From NCBI RefSeq assembly GCF_001293775.1, contig NZ_LGLN01000078.1:1-63925 (forward strand): a stretch of 63,925 nucleotides of DNA. Direction: 5' to 3'. The position numbers and the translations under genes are program-made. Below are positions 17,156 through 26,780 of this stretch, piece after piece; position 1 is the stretch's first letter; each line of letters opens with the position of its first letter. The notes beneath the pieces were generated by a model, which worked only from the letters and a program-made list of their open reading frames with translations, did no database searches and was not told the origin of the DNA. Source of the stretch: Pseudomonas syringae pv. cilantro (GTDB taxonomy: Bacteria > Pseudomonadota > Gammaproteobacteria > Pseudomonadales > Pseudomonadaceae).

Positions 17156-17950
17156 ATGACTAAAGACCTTGATTGCCAGCCCGCTCCCGGAACCCCCGCC
17201 TGGTGGCGAAACCGCTCACCCCGTTTGCAGAAGACCGGGGGGCGTGGGCGTCCCTCGGTTTCATTCGACAGAATTATCGCAACGGCGCTGGAGACGGTTG
17301 ATGCGGTGGGTGCGTCGGCGTTCAACATGCGTTTGCTTGCCGAACGCCTGGGGTCAGGGACCGCGACGCTTTACAGGCACTTCACCAGCAAGGACGAAAT
17401 ACTGGTGCATGTGGTCGATAGCGTGTTGGGCGAAACGGCTGCCGATCAACAGGCCTCATCGGTCAAGAAGGGCACCGCTGCCACGACCTGGCAACAAGCC
17501 TGTGCGTCGGGCGCCGAGCAGCTCTATGGCGTATTGCGCAGGCATCCAGGCGTCGTGCCGCTGCTGGTTTCACAGATTCCGGTCGGGCCCAACGGCCTGA
17601 AGCGCCGCGAGCAGGGCATTGCGTTGTTTCTGGACAACGGCTTCCCTGCGGAACTGGCCGCCCGTGCTTATATCACCGTGGCCCACTACGTTTTAGGGTT
17701 TGCCATACAGCAGCATGCCAGTGGCTCAGGCGAGGCCGTCGAAAGCGATGAACTGGTGGTTTTTTTTGCCACGCTCGATGCCGGTGAATACCCGGCCATT
17801 GCCGCCGCAGGCAGCCATTTACCGGGTATTTCGGTCGAAGACGAGTTCAGGTTTGGGCTGCAACTGATCATCGACGGGCTGGGGCTGGCGTTCGATGCTC
17901 AGCGCGGATGCGACACAAACACCGAGCTGCCCAATCGCGCCAGCCCGTAA
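17156..17950 (+). CDS. TetR-family transcriptional regulator
   Basis: The 264-residue regulator has an N-terminal helix-turn-helix (FDRIIATALETVDAVGASAFNMRLLAERLGSGTATLYRHF, about residues 36-75) and a TetR_C-like ligand domain. I chose ATG 17156. TATAAT lies at 17144-17149, which would place the transcript start within a few bases of this ATG, so the mRNA may be leaderless or the promoter may lie elsewhere. An in-frame start at 17063 would add 31 residues. Its 3' end overlaps the convergent permease gene by 52 bases. It probably represses the monooxygenase. Confidence 0.82.
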   Translation: MTKDLDCQPAPGTPAWWRNRSPRLQKTGGRGRPSVSFDRIIATALETVDAVGASAFNMRLLAERLGSGTATLYRHFTSKDEILVHVVDSVLGETAADQQASSVKKGTAATTWQQACASGAEQLYGVLRRHPGVVPLLVSQIPVGPNGLKRREQGIALFLDNGFPAELAARAYITVAHYVLGFAIQQHASGSGEAVESDELVVFFATLDAGEYPAIAAAGSHLPGISVEDEFRFGLQLIIDGLGLAFDAQRGCDTNTELPNRASP

Positions 17951-19212
17951 AGCGCGGCGCCGACGGCCAGCATGATGCCTGCGCGCAGCCAGGTTTCCGG
18001 ACCTTGCTGGGTGAGCAGCAGCAGGCAGGAGAGAATGCCCAGGACCGGAATCACCCAGTGAACTTCGAAGTGGTCGGCTTCGACCTTGTCGCGCTTGAGA
18101 ACCAGCACAGCGATGTTCACGCTGAGAAACACGAAGAGCAGCAACAGCACTACGGTTTCAGCCAGGATGGTCAGGGTGCTGGTAAACGACAGTGCGATGG
18201 CCACCAGTGTGGTTGCCAGAATCGCCAGACCCGGTGTGCGCCGTTTGGGCAGCACCGAGCCCATCACCGCGGGCAGCAGGCCTTCGCGGGCCATGCCGAA
18301 GGTCAGTCTGCTGGCCATGATCATGGTCAACAGCGCGCCATTGGCAACCGCAATCAATGCAATGACTGCGAACCAGGGTGCGGGTATTCCGAGGCCCGAG
18401 GCACTGACCACGTCCATCAGTGGCGCGTGCGAATCTTTCAACTGTTCGACGGGCAGCACCATTGCAGCGCCTACGCCGACGAGCATGTAGATCGCACCGG
18501 CGACCAGCAGCGCGCCGAACAAGGCGCGCGGATACACCCTGCGCACATCCTTGATCTCCTCGGCAAGATTGGCCGACGTTTCAAAACCCACGAATGAATA
18601 GAACGCCAGCAGCGACGCGGCAAGAATGGCTGTGGCCGGAGAGGCGGCATCAAGCTCGAAGACTCGTTGCGCAACGCCATGGCCCTGGCTGACGAACCAG
18701 GCAGCGGCGGCGATGACCATCAGCAGGCCGCTCAATTCGATGACCGTCATGACCAGATTGGCCGAAAGCGACTCCTTGATACCGCGCGCATTAAGCAGGC
18801 CGACAATGACCAGAAATCCGACACAGACCCACTGCGCAGGCCAATTGACCAGAGCCTGAAAGTAGTCGCCGGCAAAGGCCACCGCCAGCCCGGCGGCACT
18901 GGTGACGCCAGCGGCGACCATGGAAAAACCGACCAGAAACGACAGCAACGGTTTACCGAAAGCCTTTTCGGCATACACGGCGGCACCGCCCGCGCGCGGG
19001 TATTTGGTGACCAGTTCAGCGTAGGAAGCGGCGGTCAACAGCGCAAAGCACAGGGCGATCAGCAGCGGCGCCCAGATGGCGCCTCCGACGCGTCCGGCGA
19101 TTGTGCCTGCCAGGGCGTAGACCCCGGCGCCGAGTACGTCGCCAAGGATGAACAGCGTCAACAGGGGGGCGGTGATTGCGCGGTGCAGCGACGGTGTGTC
19201 TGGAGTGGCCAT
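17899..19212 (-). CDS. APC-family amino-acid permease
   Basis: The protein is about 437 residues with around twelve membrane segments and an APC-superfamily N-terminal motif (LGDVLGAGVYALAGTIAGRVGGAIW). The stretch GFETSANLAEEIKDVRRVYPRALF is typical of the YjeH/YbaT-like and cationic-amino-acid transporter groups. I prefer ATG 19212 (MATPDTPSL), because the in-frame ATG at 19233 starts within the AAAAAGGAA ribosome-binding sequence. The substrate is unknown. Its 3' end overlaps the convergent TetR gene. Confidence 0.85.
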   Translation of the reverse strand: MATPDTPSLHRAITAPLLTLFILGDVLGAGVYALAGTIAGRVGGAIWAPLLIALCFALLTAASYAELVTKYPRAGGAAVYAEKAFGKPLLSFLVGFSMVAAGVTSAAGLAVAFAGDYFQALVNWPAQWVCVGFLVIVGLLNARGIKESLSANLVMTVIELSGLLMVIAAAAWFVSQGHGVAQRVFELDAASPATAILAASLLAFYSFVGFETSANLAEEIKDVRRVYPRALFGALLVAGAIYMLVGVGAAMVLPVEQLKDSHAPLMDVVSASGLGIPAPWFAVIALIAVANGALLTMIMASRLTFGMAREGLLPAVMGSVLPKRRTPGLAILATTLVAIALSFTSTLTILAETVVLLLLFVFLSVNIAVLVLKRDKVEADHFEVHWVIPVLGILSCLLLLTQQGPETWLRAGIMLAVGAALYGLARLGSSVFVSHPR

Positions 19213-19680
19213 GGTGAAAGATTCCTTTTTCATTAGCGCTGCTACGGGGTTGGGCTTACGGCTAAAGGGCGCAATCGAGTAGTGGTTCGGTCAGGCGTTT
19301 TCGCGTGGGCTGCTCAACGCCGTTGCTTCGTTCTACAGAGGTCAGGCAGACGTCGACGCGGCGCTTCCGGACGCAGCGCTAAGCAAAGGTCTGCAGAAAA
19401 TACGCTATTCGCAGCATGGCGCAGGCAGGCAAAGACCGTTTCACGCGCCGTTGCCGGTCAATTGCAGCAGTCATCGGTTCCTCCGGCAGGGTTCACATCT
19501 GTCACCGATTACCATCGATGCAGGCACTGAAAAGTGATCGCCATCGCGAGGGGAAATTCAAAGCGATGGGCAGCGACCCTGACCGGCGGTGTTTTCAGCT
19601 CGTTATCGAGGAATAAAACGGAGCATCCGGGTTGCAGGCTGTCTCAAGCGTATGCCCAAGAGAATCGAGAGGATAAAAAG
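19213..19680. other. Intergenic region, no supported gene
   Basis: These 468 bases separate the permease gene from a small ORF. Short open frames exist but none has a convincing ribosome-binding site or protein-like composition. No terminator or clear operator was recognised. Confidence 0.5.
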
Positions 19681-19923
19681 GTGGGACACAGCAGCCAGCA
19701 ACAGTACCGTCTGGTCTGGACGACTCTGCAAACGTTACGCGAAGAGGTTCGTAACCTGCAGCTCAGTGAACTGGAACGCGACGAAAGTTTGCGCGGTCGG
19801 CAGACAGTCGATGACCGGGAAGCCATCCAGCAATCGTTCGTCGGTCTTGATCAGGCGCTCGATGATATCGAAGCCACGCTTGCCACGATTGGTGAGGCGA
19901 CTGGAGAGATCGGCAAGCTTTGA
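19681..19923 (+). CDS. Small hypothetical coiled-coil protein
   Basis: An 80-residue ORF starts at GTG 19681 (VGHSSQQQYRLVWTTLQTL). It is highly polar and rich in Glu, Gln and Leu with heptad-like spacing (LREEVRNLQLSELERDESL, then LDQALDDIEATLATIGEAT). GAGAGG and AAAAAGG lie just upstream. The frame extends further 5' without better signals. I do not recognise a family. It lies 78 bases before the DUF72 gene and could be co-transcribed with it. Confidence 0.45.
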   Translation: MGHSSQQQYRLVWTTLQTLREEVRNLQLSELERDESLRGRQTVDDREAIQQSFVGLDQALDDIEATLATIGEATGEIGKL

Positions 19924-20001
19924 TCTCTGTCTGGCTGCCTTTAAAGGTGTGGGCCCCAAGACGGTGGAAATATTCATGCGTGAGGCAGGGAAGGTGTTGT
20001 A

Positions 20002-20730
20002 TTGAGTACTTCGCAAGCATCGCGTATCGGCTGCGCCGGCTGGAGTCTCGGACGCGAGCACTGGCCTGTGTTTCCTGCGCAAGGGAGCCATTTGCAGCGT
20101 TATGCGTCACGCTTCAACGCCGTCGAAATCAACAGCTCCTTTTACAGGCCGCATCGTCCGCAGACTTACAGACGCTGGGCGCAGTCGGTGCCTGCCGATT
20201 TTCGCTTTTCGGTAAAGATTCCGAAACGTGTTACCCATGAACAACGCTTGCAGGGCTGTGAAATGTTACTGGATACGTTTCTTGCTCAGTGCTGCGAACT
20301 GGGCGAAAAACTGGGCTGCCTGCTTATCCAGTTGCCACCTTCCCTGGACTATATCCCGGATGTTGCGGGACGCTTTTTCGACGCACTGCGTGATCGTTAT
20401 GCAGGCACACTGGTTCTTGAACCACGTCATGAGTCCTGGCGCCAGGCCGAAGCTTTATTGCTTGCGCAGCGCATTGCACAAGTGGCAGCCGATCCTTCGC
20501 CGATAAGCCAGGGCGGTATCCCCGCAGGGTGGCAAGGAGCGCGTTACTGGCGGCTGCATGGCTCACCGCAGATCTATCACAGTGCCTATGGCGCTGAACG
20601 GCTGGCATCTCTGGCCCGACAGGTACAGGCATCGGTCGAAGAGGGCGTTGAAACATGGTGCGTATTCGATAATACAGCCAGCGGTGCCGCTGTCGGCGAT
20701 GCATTGTTCCTTCAGACAATGAGCCAATAA
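20002..20730 (+). CDS. DUF72 (YecE-like) protein
   Basis: The 242-residue protein has the DUF72 TIM-barrel pattern: RIGCAGWSL at the start, NAVEINSSFYRPH, FSVKIPKRVTHE and LEPRHESW. The start appears to be TTG at 20002 (MSTSQASRIG), with GGAAGG nine bases before it; no ATG fits the conserved N-terminus. The function of the family is not established. Confidence 0.83.
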   Translation: MSTSQASRIGCAGWSLGREHWPVFPAQGSHLQRYASRFNAVEINSSFYRPHRPQTYRRWAQSVPADFRFSVKIPKRVTHEQRLQGCEMLLDTFLAQCCELGEKLGCLLIQLPPSLDYIPDVAGRFFDALRDRYAGTLVLEPRHESWRQAEALLLAQRIAQVAADPSPISQGGIPAGWQGARYWRLHGSPQIYHSAYGAERLASLARQVQASVEEGVETWCVFDNTASGAAVGDALFLQTMSQ

Positions 20731-20814
20731 GTAGCACCGCGTGCCCATTCTCAAGCGCATTCAATGGTCCCGCTTTCAGTTGCCAGACAACGACGCCTGT
20801 TGAAAAAAAACGGG

Positions 20815-21189
20815 TCAGGCGTGGAGCAGATCGTCCAGAGCCTGATCCAGCTGATCGGCACTGAACGGTTTGCTGACGCACTGCCGGTCCATCCAGGTCT
20901 CGGGAATGCCCAACCGGCCATATCCGGAGCAAAACATGAAAGGTATGCCCCGATCAGCGATGGCGGCAGCTATCGGAAATGAGGTGCCGCCGATGATGTT
21001 GATATCCAGTATGGCCAGCTCGTACTCGCCGTTGCGGGCATATTCAATGCCGTCCTCCAGCGTGCTGGCGTGGTAGGCAGTCGCAAAACCCAGGTCTTCA
21101 AGCATCATTTCCATCAGCATCGCGAGCATGGTCTCGTCTTCTACCAGTAGTACTCTGGGCAGCGATGTTTCGTTTGATCCAGAGTTCAT
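20815..21189 (-). CDS. Single-domain response regulator of bacteriophytochrome
   Basis: The 124-residue protein is a lone receiver domain with acidic pocket VEDE at 17-20, phospho-acceptor Asp62 (LAILDINIIGG) and the conserved Lys in VSKPFSADQ. No output domain is present. The ATG at 21189 overlaps the stop of the bacteriophytochrome gene by four bases (ATGA). It likely receives phosphate from one of the two kinase modules of that protein and signals by protein contact or as a phosphate sink. Receivers of this short type often pair with HWE/HisKA_2 kinases. Confidence 0.87.
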   Translation of the reverse strand: MNSGSNETSLPRVLLVEDETMLAMLMEMMLEDLGFATAYHASTLEDGIEYARNGEYELAILDINIIGGTSFPIAAAIADRGIPFMFCSGYGRLGIPETWMDRQCVSKPFSADQLDQALDDLLHA

Positions 21190-24100
21190 AGACAACTTTC
21201 CGGTTTTTCTGGCCAAGGGATCAGCATTGACCAGTTGATACCGGTCCGGGCGAACTGAACGTCGACCTTGCCTTTGAGCTCTCGCTCGATACTGCGGCGT
21301 ATCAAGCGAAAGCCGAAACCTTTGACGCTGGACGGGCTGATCAACGGGCCGTCTGTTTCCAGCCATTCGATGTTCAGCGTGGGTGGGTTCTGTTCGGTCT
21401 CCAAGGTGGAGATCACGGTCACCCGGCCTGTCGATGATGAGAGCGCGCCGTGTTGCACCGCGTTAGCCATCAGCTCATGCAGCACCATTGACAGCGTCAG
21501 GGATACCCGAGGCTCCAGAGTGACCGGATCACCTTTGAAGTTGATCAGGTGCTGGCCGCCGTCCATCTTCTGCAACAGCTCAATCAGATCAACCAGTTCG
21601 GTGGAGATCCATTCTGCGCGTGCCAGTGCATCGTGAGCCTGGCTCAGTGCAAACAGGCGCGCATCGAAGCTCTTGCGAAAGGATTCGAGGGAAGCGGAGC
21701 TGTTGACCGTGAGAGAGGCAATCGCCTGCACAGTCGCCAAAGTGTTTTTGACCCGGTGGTTCAGCTCGTTCAACAATCCCGCGCGGGTGAGACGATCCTC
21801 CTGTTGCTGGCGTTCGAGTTTGCTGGAGATCGATTGGGCCAGGCGGTGAGTAGTGCCACTCTGCTTCAGAAATGTCGTTTCACCCACGGTATTCAGGCCT
21901 TGGTGGAGGGGCAGGGTGAAGGAAAACACGCTGCCAGCGTCGAGCGAGCTGTCCGCCCATATCCGGCCACCATGGGCGGTGACGATGCCTTGGCAAATAT
22001 ACAATCCCAAGCCGTTGCCACGCGGGTTGCCTTCCTTGACGGACCAGTAGCGCTGAAAAATATACGGTCGATGTTCCTCCGGGATGCCAATCCCGTCATC
22101 GCTGACCCTGAACAGAACGTCGTTTTCATGGGCGACCGCATCGATGTTGATCCGGCCTCCTTTCGGGGTGAACTTGATGGCGTTGCCAACCAGGTTGGAG
22201 AGCACCTGGAAGATCCGCTCCGGGTCAGCGTCAATGATCAGGCCCTGTGCAGCGCTACAATTGAGCTCGATATTTTTCTCCGTTGTCAGCATGACCAGCA
22301 GGCTGCAGGCTTCTTCCAGCAGGCTGGTGACGCTCAGGGGCAGACGCGACAGCTGATAACGGCCGGCTTCGATCTGGGCAGTGTCCAGCAGATCTTCCAG
22401 CAGGCTGTTCATGCGCGTCGTGGCTTTCTCTATGGTGCCCAGCGCACGCTGGATATTGCGATTTTCAATGCTCGAGTCGCCGACGGTCCAGCGTTGCATC
22501 ATGCCGCACTGCATGATGATGATCGACATGGGGTTGCGCAGGTCGTGGGACACCACGGCGACCAGTTCATCACGCAAGCGAACCGCTTCCTGCTCACGCT
22601 GCACCTGGCGTTCAAGATCGGTTTCCAGAGCAGAGCGTCGCAGGTCTTCCGCGCCATAAAGATCGCCTTGGGACCAAGGTCTGGCGATACCGGTAACCTC
22701 CTGTGCCCAGACGTCGAAAGACTGCCGCGGACGCAGGCGATGGCTCGCAGAACCGGCCGGGCTGACGCTGACGTGATGGGCCGGGTCGCCGCTCCAGTTC
22801 ATGGTGGAGGTAAGCTGGGCACGGAACCACATGACGGCGTTATCGACCGGCTTGGGTAAGGTGAACGCTATGATTCCGCTCGCCAGCGCGCGATAGGCGG
22901 CGCTGTCAGGGTAGAGTTTCTGCATTGAGTTCGTGTGGAAAACGCCCAGCCCCTGCAGGCCTGTCGCCTGCTCTGTACCCCGTTGACTGGTCAGCCCATT
23001 GTTTCGTATCCACAGATACAGCGCGCGCACCTCGTCGTGGGTCGGGCACTGGCCAAACAGATGAATGCGGTCATCAATCAAAACGGCGGCACCGTCGGCC
23101 AGTGTCAGCGACTGAAGCAACTCCGGCCTGCTCATCAGGCCGTCCAGAATGTCATGATCAGCCCGACTCATGGCATCTGCGAGTTGCCGCAGCAAAACAA
23201 CTTTCTCTTCGCGCTCACGCTGGATCTGTGTCGCAACGATTGCGGAGATCTTCACCGACAACAGTTGGCCGATCATGGCACAGGCGTCGCGCAGCTCTCG
23301 AGACACCAGCAGCGGCTCGGGATGACCGCAGGCGATCAGGCCCCACAGTTCACCCCCCTCCAGCAGCGAGATGCTCATCGATGAGCGCACGCCCATGTTC
23401 TTGAGGTACTCGCAATGCACGGGGGACACGCTTCTGAGTGTCGAAAAACCCAGATCGAGTGGTTGCCCGGTGGCCGGGCGTAGCGTCGGAACCAACGGGA
23501 CAGGAACGTAGGTGGCGTCCGGGATGACGCGAATCCAGTTCAGGCGATACAGTTCGCGCGCCTGAGCGGGAATATCCGAGCCAGGGAAGTTCAAGCCGCT
23601 GTAACTGGGCAGGGGCCCCGTCAGAGCCTGTGCGACCACCTTGCCATGGCCTTCGGGCTCGAAGCGGTAAATCATCACTCGGTCGTAACCGGTCAGCGCC
23701 TGAATCTCGTGAACACCGATATCGAACAGCGTTTCCAGGGTGGTGGCCGCCTGAAGGTTGCGCAACACGCGGGTAATGATTCTGGATTGTTCCTGAGCCA
23801 CTTCAACAAACGGCTCCAGCTCGATAATCAGTACATCCCCGGCACGGTGCAACGAAGCACTGTAATCGACAGCGCCTACCGTCAGCCGCATCGGATCACT
23901 GTTCGCTGCGGCGGGGTGGTTATACGCCTGATCAACAAGCATCGAATGCTCTGGTGACAACAGCGTTGAAAGCAGATTGCCCAATAGCTCGGCGCTGTCC
24001 AGCCCCAGCTCCGTCGCACAATTGGCGCTGATCTGTTCGATACACAGTGGATCGCCAGCGACGCTGAGCAACACGCCGTGCGGCTGAATCGCGCCAGGCA

Positions 24101-24197
24101 CACGGATCGGCTCACGTGCACATTCGGCAAGCGCGGCTTCGAGACCGGCATCGGGGCTTGCTTCGAGTGTCTGCTCGATCATTTCGTGGAACTCCAT
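21186..24197 (-). CDS. bphP: Bacteriophytochrome with two kinase modules
   Basis: The 1003-residue red/far-red photoreceptor has a PAS-GAF-PHY core of about 510 residues. Cys26 (LAECAREPIRVPG) is the expected biliverdin attachment site. PGSDIP (205-210), His261, His291 and the PHY tongue PRQSF (490-494) are intact. A canonical kinase follows: HisKA His551 (VVSHDLRNP), N-box near 664-678, G-boxes near 699-704 and 723-732. A second kinase module of HWE/HisKA_2 type follows, with His814 (LNELNHRVKNT) and N-box HELMANAVQHGAL near 907. Most bacteriophytochromes carry only one. It resembles the second phytochrome (BphP2) I recall from P. syringae. No heme oxygenase gene is adjacent, so biliverdin must come from elsewhere. 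Confidence 0.92.
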   Translation of the reverse strand: MEFHEMIEQTLEASPDAGLEAALAECAREPIRVPGAIQPHGVLLSVAGDPLCIEQISANCATELGLDSAELLGNLLSTLLSPEHSMLVDQAYNHPAAANSDPMRLTVGAVDYSASLHRAGDVLIIELEPFVEVAQEQSRIITRVLRNLQAATTLETLFDIGVHEIQALTGYDRVMIYRFEPEGHGKVVAQALTGPLPSYSGLNFPGSDIPAQARELYRLNWIRVIPDATYVPVPLVPTLRPATGQPLDLGFSTLRSVSPVHCEYLKNMGVRSSMSISLLEGGELWGLIACGHPEPLLVSRELRDACAMIGQLLSVKISAIVATQIQREREEKVVLLRQLADAMSRADHDILDGLMSRPELLQSLTLADGAAVLIDDRIHLFGQCPTHDEVRALYLWIRNNGLTSQRGTEQATGLQGLGVFHTNSMQKLYPDSAAYRALASGIIAFTLPKPVDNAVMWFRAQLTSTMNWSGDPAHHVSVSPAGSASHRLRPRQSFDVWAQEVTGIARPWSQGDLYGAEDLRRSALETDLERQVQREQEAVRLRDELVAVVSHDLRNPMSIIIMQCGMMQRWTVGDSSIENRNIQRALGTIEKATTRMNSLLEDLLDTAQIEAGRYQLSRLPLSVTSLLEEACSLLVMLTTEKNIELNCSAAQGLIIDADPERIFQVLSNLVGNAIKFTPKGGRINIDAVAHENDVLFRVSDDGIGIPEEHRPYIFQRYWSVKEGNPRGNGLGLYICQGIVTAHGGRIWADSSLDAGSVFSFTLPLHQGLNTVGETTFLKQSGTTHRLAQSISSKLERQQQEDRLTRAGLLNELNHRVKNTLATVQAIASLTVNSSASLESFRKSFDARLFALSQAHDALARAEWISTELVDLIELLQKMDGGQHLINFKGDPVTLEPRVSLTLSMVLHELMANAVQHGALSSSTGRVTVISTLETEQNPPTLNIEWLETDGPLISPSSVKGFGFRLIRRSIERELKGKVDVQFARTGINWSMLIPWPEKPESCL

Positions 24198-24486
24198 GGG
24201 GTGTTTCAGCCGGGAACAGCAATTCGCTGCCCTTGTGCGCCAGGCAGTTGTAATGCACTACAAACGATTTGGGCAGGTTTCATCAGCCGCAACAATGCTT
24301 TGGGCGGCCTGTGGCCCAGATGGACAGCGCAAGAAATGCGAGGTTGCCGCGAAGGTGCGGCGTGGAGACTTGGGTGATGCAGCTCTGCTGGCGCAGCCAG
24401 AGATGGAATGAAGCGGGCCACCATAACAGGTGCCAAGAGGATGCGTAGCTTTAACTGGTTTTGCGGCTGATTCCTGCCCGGGCACA
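24198..24486. other. Intergenic region upstream of bacteriophytochrome
   Basis: These 289 bases should hold the bacteriophytochrome promoter. Short minus-strand open frames here have low-complexity, unlike-protein translations and no family match. I see no confident operator. Confidence 0.4.
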
Positions 24487-24521
24487 AAAAAGCCCCGCCA
24501 GACAGAGTCTGGCGGGGCTTT
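24486..24521. terminator. Bidirectional terminator of mqo
   Basis: A perfect 12-bp stem GCCCCGCCAGAC/GTCTGGCGGGGC with a three-base loop is flanked by an A-run on the left. On the minus strand it reads as a strong hairpin followed by TTTTTT, just after the mqo stop. Confidence 0.92.
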
Positions 24522-24540
24522 GCTTCAAGCGGTGTAGGCC

Positions 24541-26178
24541 TTAAAGCGCCATGTCACTGGCTGGATTGCTTTTCGCTGGCTGAGCAGCAGGCGTTGGCGC
24601 GGTGCCTGTCTTGTTGACCGGCGGTGGTGGAGTCAGCTGCAGGACTTCGGCGGTGTAAGCCCATTCCTCGGCAACGCGATCCGGGTTGTTGTTCAGCTTG
24701 GTGCCGTAGCTAGGCACGATCTGGCGCAGTTTTTCCTGCCAGGCCGGGGTTGCTACCTTGTCCTTGAAGACCTTCTCAAGCACGCCCAGCATGATCGGCG
24801 CTGCGGTCGAAGCGCCTGGCGATGCGCCCAGCAGACCGGCAATCGAGCCGTCCTTGGAAGCAACTATTTCGGTACCCAGCTTCAGAACGCCGCCTTTCTC
24901 TTCGTCACGCTTGATGATCTGTACGCGCTGACCGGCTTGCATCAGGCGCCAGTCTTCTTTCTTGGCGTTCGGGAAGTACTCTTTCAGAGCAGCGAAGCGA
25001 TCGTCGTCAGACATCATCACCTGGCCTGCGAGGTATTCGATCAGCGGGTACTGTGCGATACCGACGCGGGTCATCGGCCACACGTTGTGCATGGTGGTGC
25101 TGGTCAACAGATCGAAGTAAGAACCGTTTTTCAGGAACTTGGTCGAGAAGGTCGCAAACGGGCCAAACAGGATCACGCGCTTGCCGTCCAGGACACGAGT
25201 GTCCAGGTGAGGAACCGACATGGGTGGCGCACCGGTCGGCGCGATGCCATAGGCCTTGCCCATGTGTTGCATGGCGAGGTCCTGGTTCTCGGTCACCAGC
25301 CACGAACCGCCGACCGGGAAGCCGCCGTATTCCTTGGCTTCAGGAATGCCCGACTCTTGCAGCAGATGCAAAGCCGCACCGCCGGCACCGATGAACAGGA
25401 ACTTGGTATCGGTTTCGGTGACGGTGCCGTCTTTCAGGTTTTTGTACTTGACGCGCCAGGTGCCATCGTCGTTGTGATTGATGTCTTCGACTTCACTCGA
25501 CAACTGCAGATTGAAATTCTGCTTGGCTTTCAGATTGGCAACGAACTGACGAGTGATCTCGCCGAAGTTGACGTCGGTGCCGATCGGGCTCCAGGTCACG
25601 GCCAGCTTCTGCGCCGGGTCACGACCTTCCATCATCAGCGGGACCCACTTCTTGATCTGCTCGTGGTCCTCGGAGTATTGCATGCCGCTGAACAGCGGGC
25701 TGGCCTGCAATGCTGCGTAACGCTTGCGCAGGAACTCGATGTTGTTGTCGCCCCACACGAAGCTCATGTGCGGCGTGGAGTTGATGAACGAACGCGGGTT
25801 CTTCAGAACGCCGGTCTTGACCTGCCAGGACCAGAATTGACGCGAAATCTGGAACGCTTCGTTGATCTCGATAGCTTTGGAGATATCAACGTTGCCGTTC
25901 TTGTCTTCCGGGGTGTAGTTCAGTTCGGCCAGAGCCGAGTGACCGGTACCGGCGTTGTTCCAGCCGTTGGAGCTTTCTTCGGCGACGCCGTCGAGACGCT
26001 CGACCATTTCCATCGACCAGCTCGGCTCCAGCTCATTGAGCCAGACCGCCAGGGTTGCACTCATGATGCCGCCGCCGACGAGCAGTACGTCGACTTTTTT
26101 GGTTTCAGCTGCATGCACGGGCATGATGCCCATGGAAATGGCCATACCCAAAAGGGCCGTATTCACTTTCTTAAACAT
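24541..26178 (-). CDS. mqo: Malate:quinone oxidoreductase, exported type
   Basis: The 545-residue FAD enzyme oxidises malate to oxaloacetate and passes electrons to the quinone pool. The N-terminus has a signal-like segment (MFKKVNTALLGMAISMGIMP, then VHAAE), suggesting export as in other P. syringae-type Mqo. The FAD motif VDVLLVGGGIMSATLA begins near residue 29. The stretches SSNGWNNAGTGHSALAELNYTP and GASPGASTAAPIML are family hallmarks. The C-terminus ends in a Pro/Ala-rich tail. I chose ATG 26178; upstream in-frame codons (to 26268) would put 30 non-conserved residues before the signal. Confidence 0.93.
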   Translation of the reverse strand: MFKKVNTALLGMAISMGIMPVHAAETKKVDVLLVGGGIMSATLAVWLNELEPSWSMEMVERLDGVAEESSNGWNNAGTGHSALAELNYTPEDKNGNVDISKAIEINEAFQISRQFWSWQVKTGVLKNPRSFINSTPHMSFVWGDNNIEFLRKRYAALQASPLFSGMQYSEDHEQIKKWVPLMMEGRDPAQKLAVTWSPIGTDVNFGEITRQFVANLKAKQNFNLQLSSEVEDINHNDDGTWRVKYKNLKDGTVTETDTKFLFIGAGGAALHLLQESGIPEAKEYGGFPVGGSWLVTENQDLAMQHMGKAYGIAPTGAPPMSVPHLDTRVLDGKRVILFGPFATFSTKFLKNGSYFDLLTSTTMHNVWPMTRVGIAQYPLIEYLAGQVMMSDDDRFAALKEYFPNAKKEDWRLMQAGQRVQIIKRDEEKGGVLKLGTEIVASKDGSIAGLLGASPGASTAAPIMLGVLEKVFKDKVATPAWQEKLRQIVPSYGTKLNNNPDRVAEEWAYTAEVLQLTPPPPVNKTGTAPTPAAQPAKSNPASDMAL

Positions 26179-26459
26179 TCTGCCATCCATTTGATAAACG
26201 CCATCCGCCGACTGCTCCTGAAGCTGCGGCCTGTCACATGCATCGACGCATGCGACAAACTCTCGCACTCACAGGGACTAGAGGTGGACATACAAGGCCA
26301 ATATAATACCGATTGAGACCTCAATTTATGTCCTGCTGCGCTGGCTTCTTATCATCGTTGGACTCAGCGTCATGAGTGACATTCTTGCTCTGTCGGTGTG
26401 TTGCAGTGACCGGAAATCTATCCGGATACACCCAGGCAAATCACACCGGGTCAGCCTGC

Positions 26460-26780
26460 TCACGGAGTCTGAGACGCCGCACTAGGGCATGGAGGCACGC
26501 TAGAGGCGTATTTTTTACACGCTCTGCGCAAAACCATGGTGCCATTCGGCGAAGACGCGGCATTTTCGCATAAACCGGGTACCGGTTGCGAGGTGCCACC
26601 ATCAAATCGGTCATCAATGCCCCGATTTAGACGCCTCAAGACTTTCACATGACCTTCTATATCGTCATTTTCGACCAAGTCTTGAGCGGCCAGCTTCAGC
26701 TGACGCTTGACCGTGCACGCCTGTATCGACCACTCCTTTTCCGCCCACTGATGCGAGCGTTGCTGAGCGCACTCGGCCAT
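26460..26780 (-). CDS. Hypothetical protein
   Basis: A 106-residue ORF starts MAECAQQRSHQWAEKEW, with AGGTAGAG upstream of the ATG. The first 65 residues look like a folded helical protein (CTVKRQLKLAAQDLVENDDIEGHVKVLRRLNRGI); the last 35 are low in structure. I do not recognise it. The palindrome ATTCATGAAT lies just before the start. It sits alone in the 0.9-kb gap between mqo and the Pao genes, with nothing else supported on either side. Confidence 0.4.
   Translation of the reverse strand: MAECAQQRSHQWAEKEWSIQACTVKRQLKLAAQDLVENDDIEGHVKVLRRLNRGIDDRFDGGTSQPVPGLCENAASSPNGTMVLRRACKKYASSVPPCPSAASQTP

Noticed and set aside
24206..24487. Minus-strand open frames before the bacteriophytochrome
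   Set aside because: Translations are low-complexity, with no family match or ribosome-binding site.
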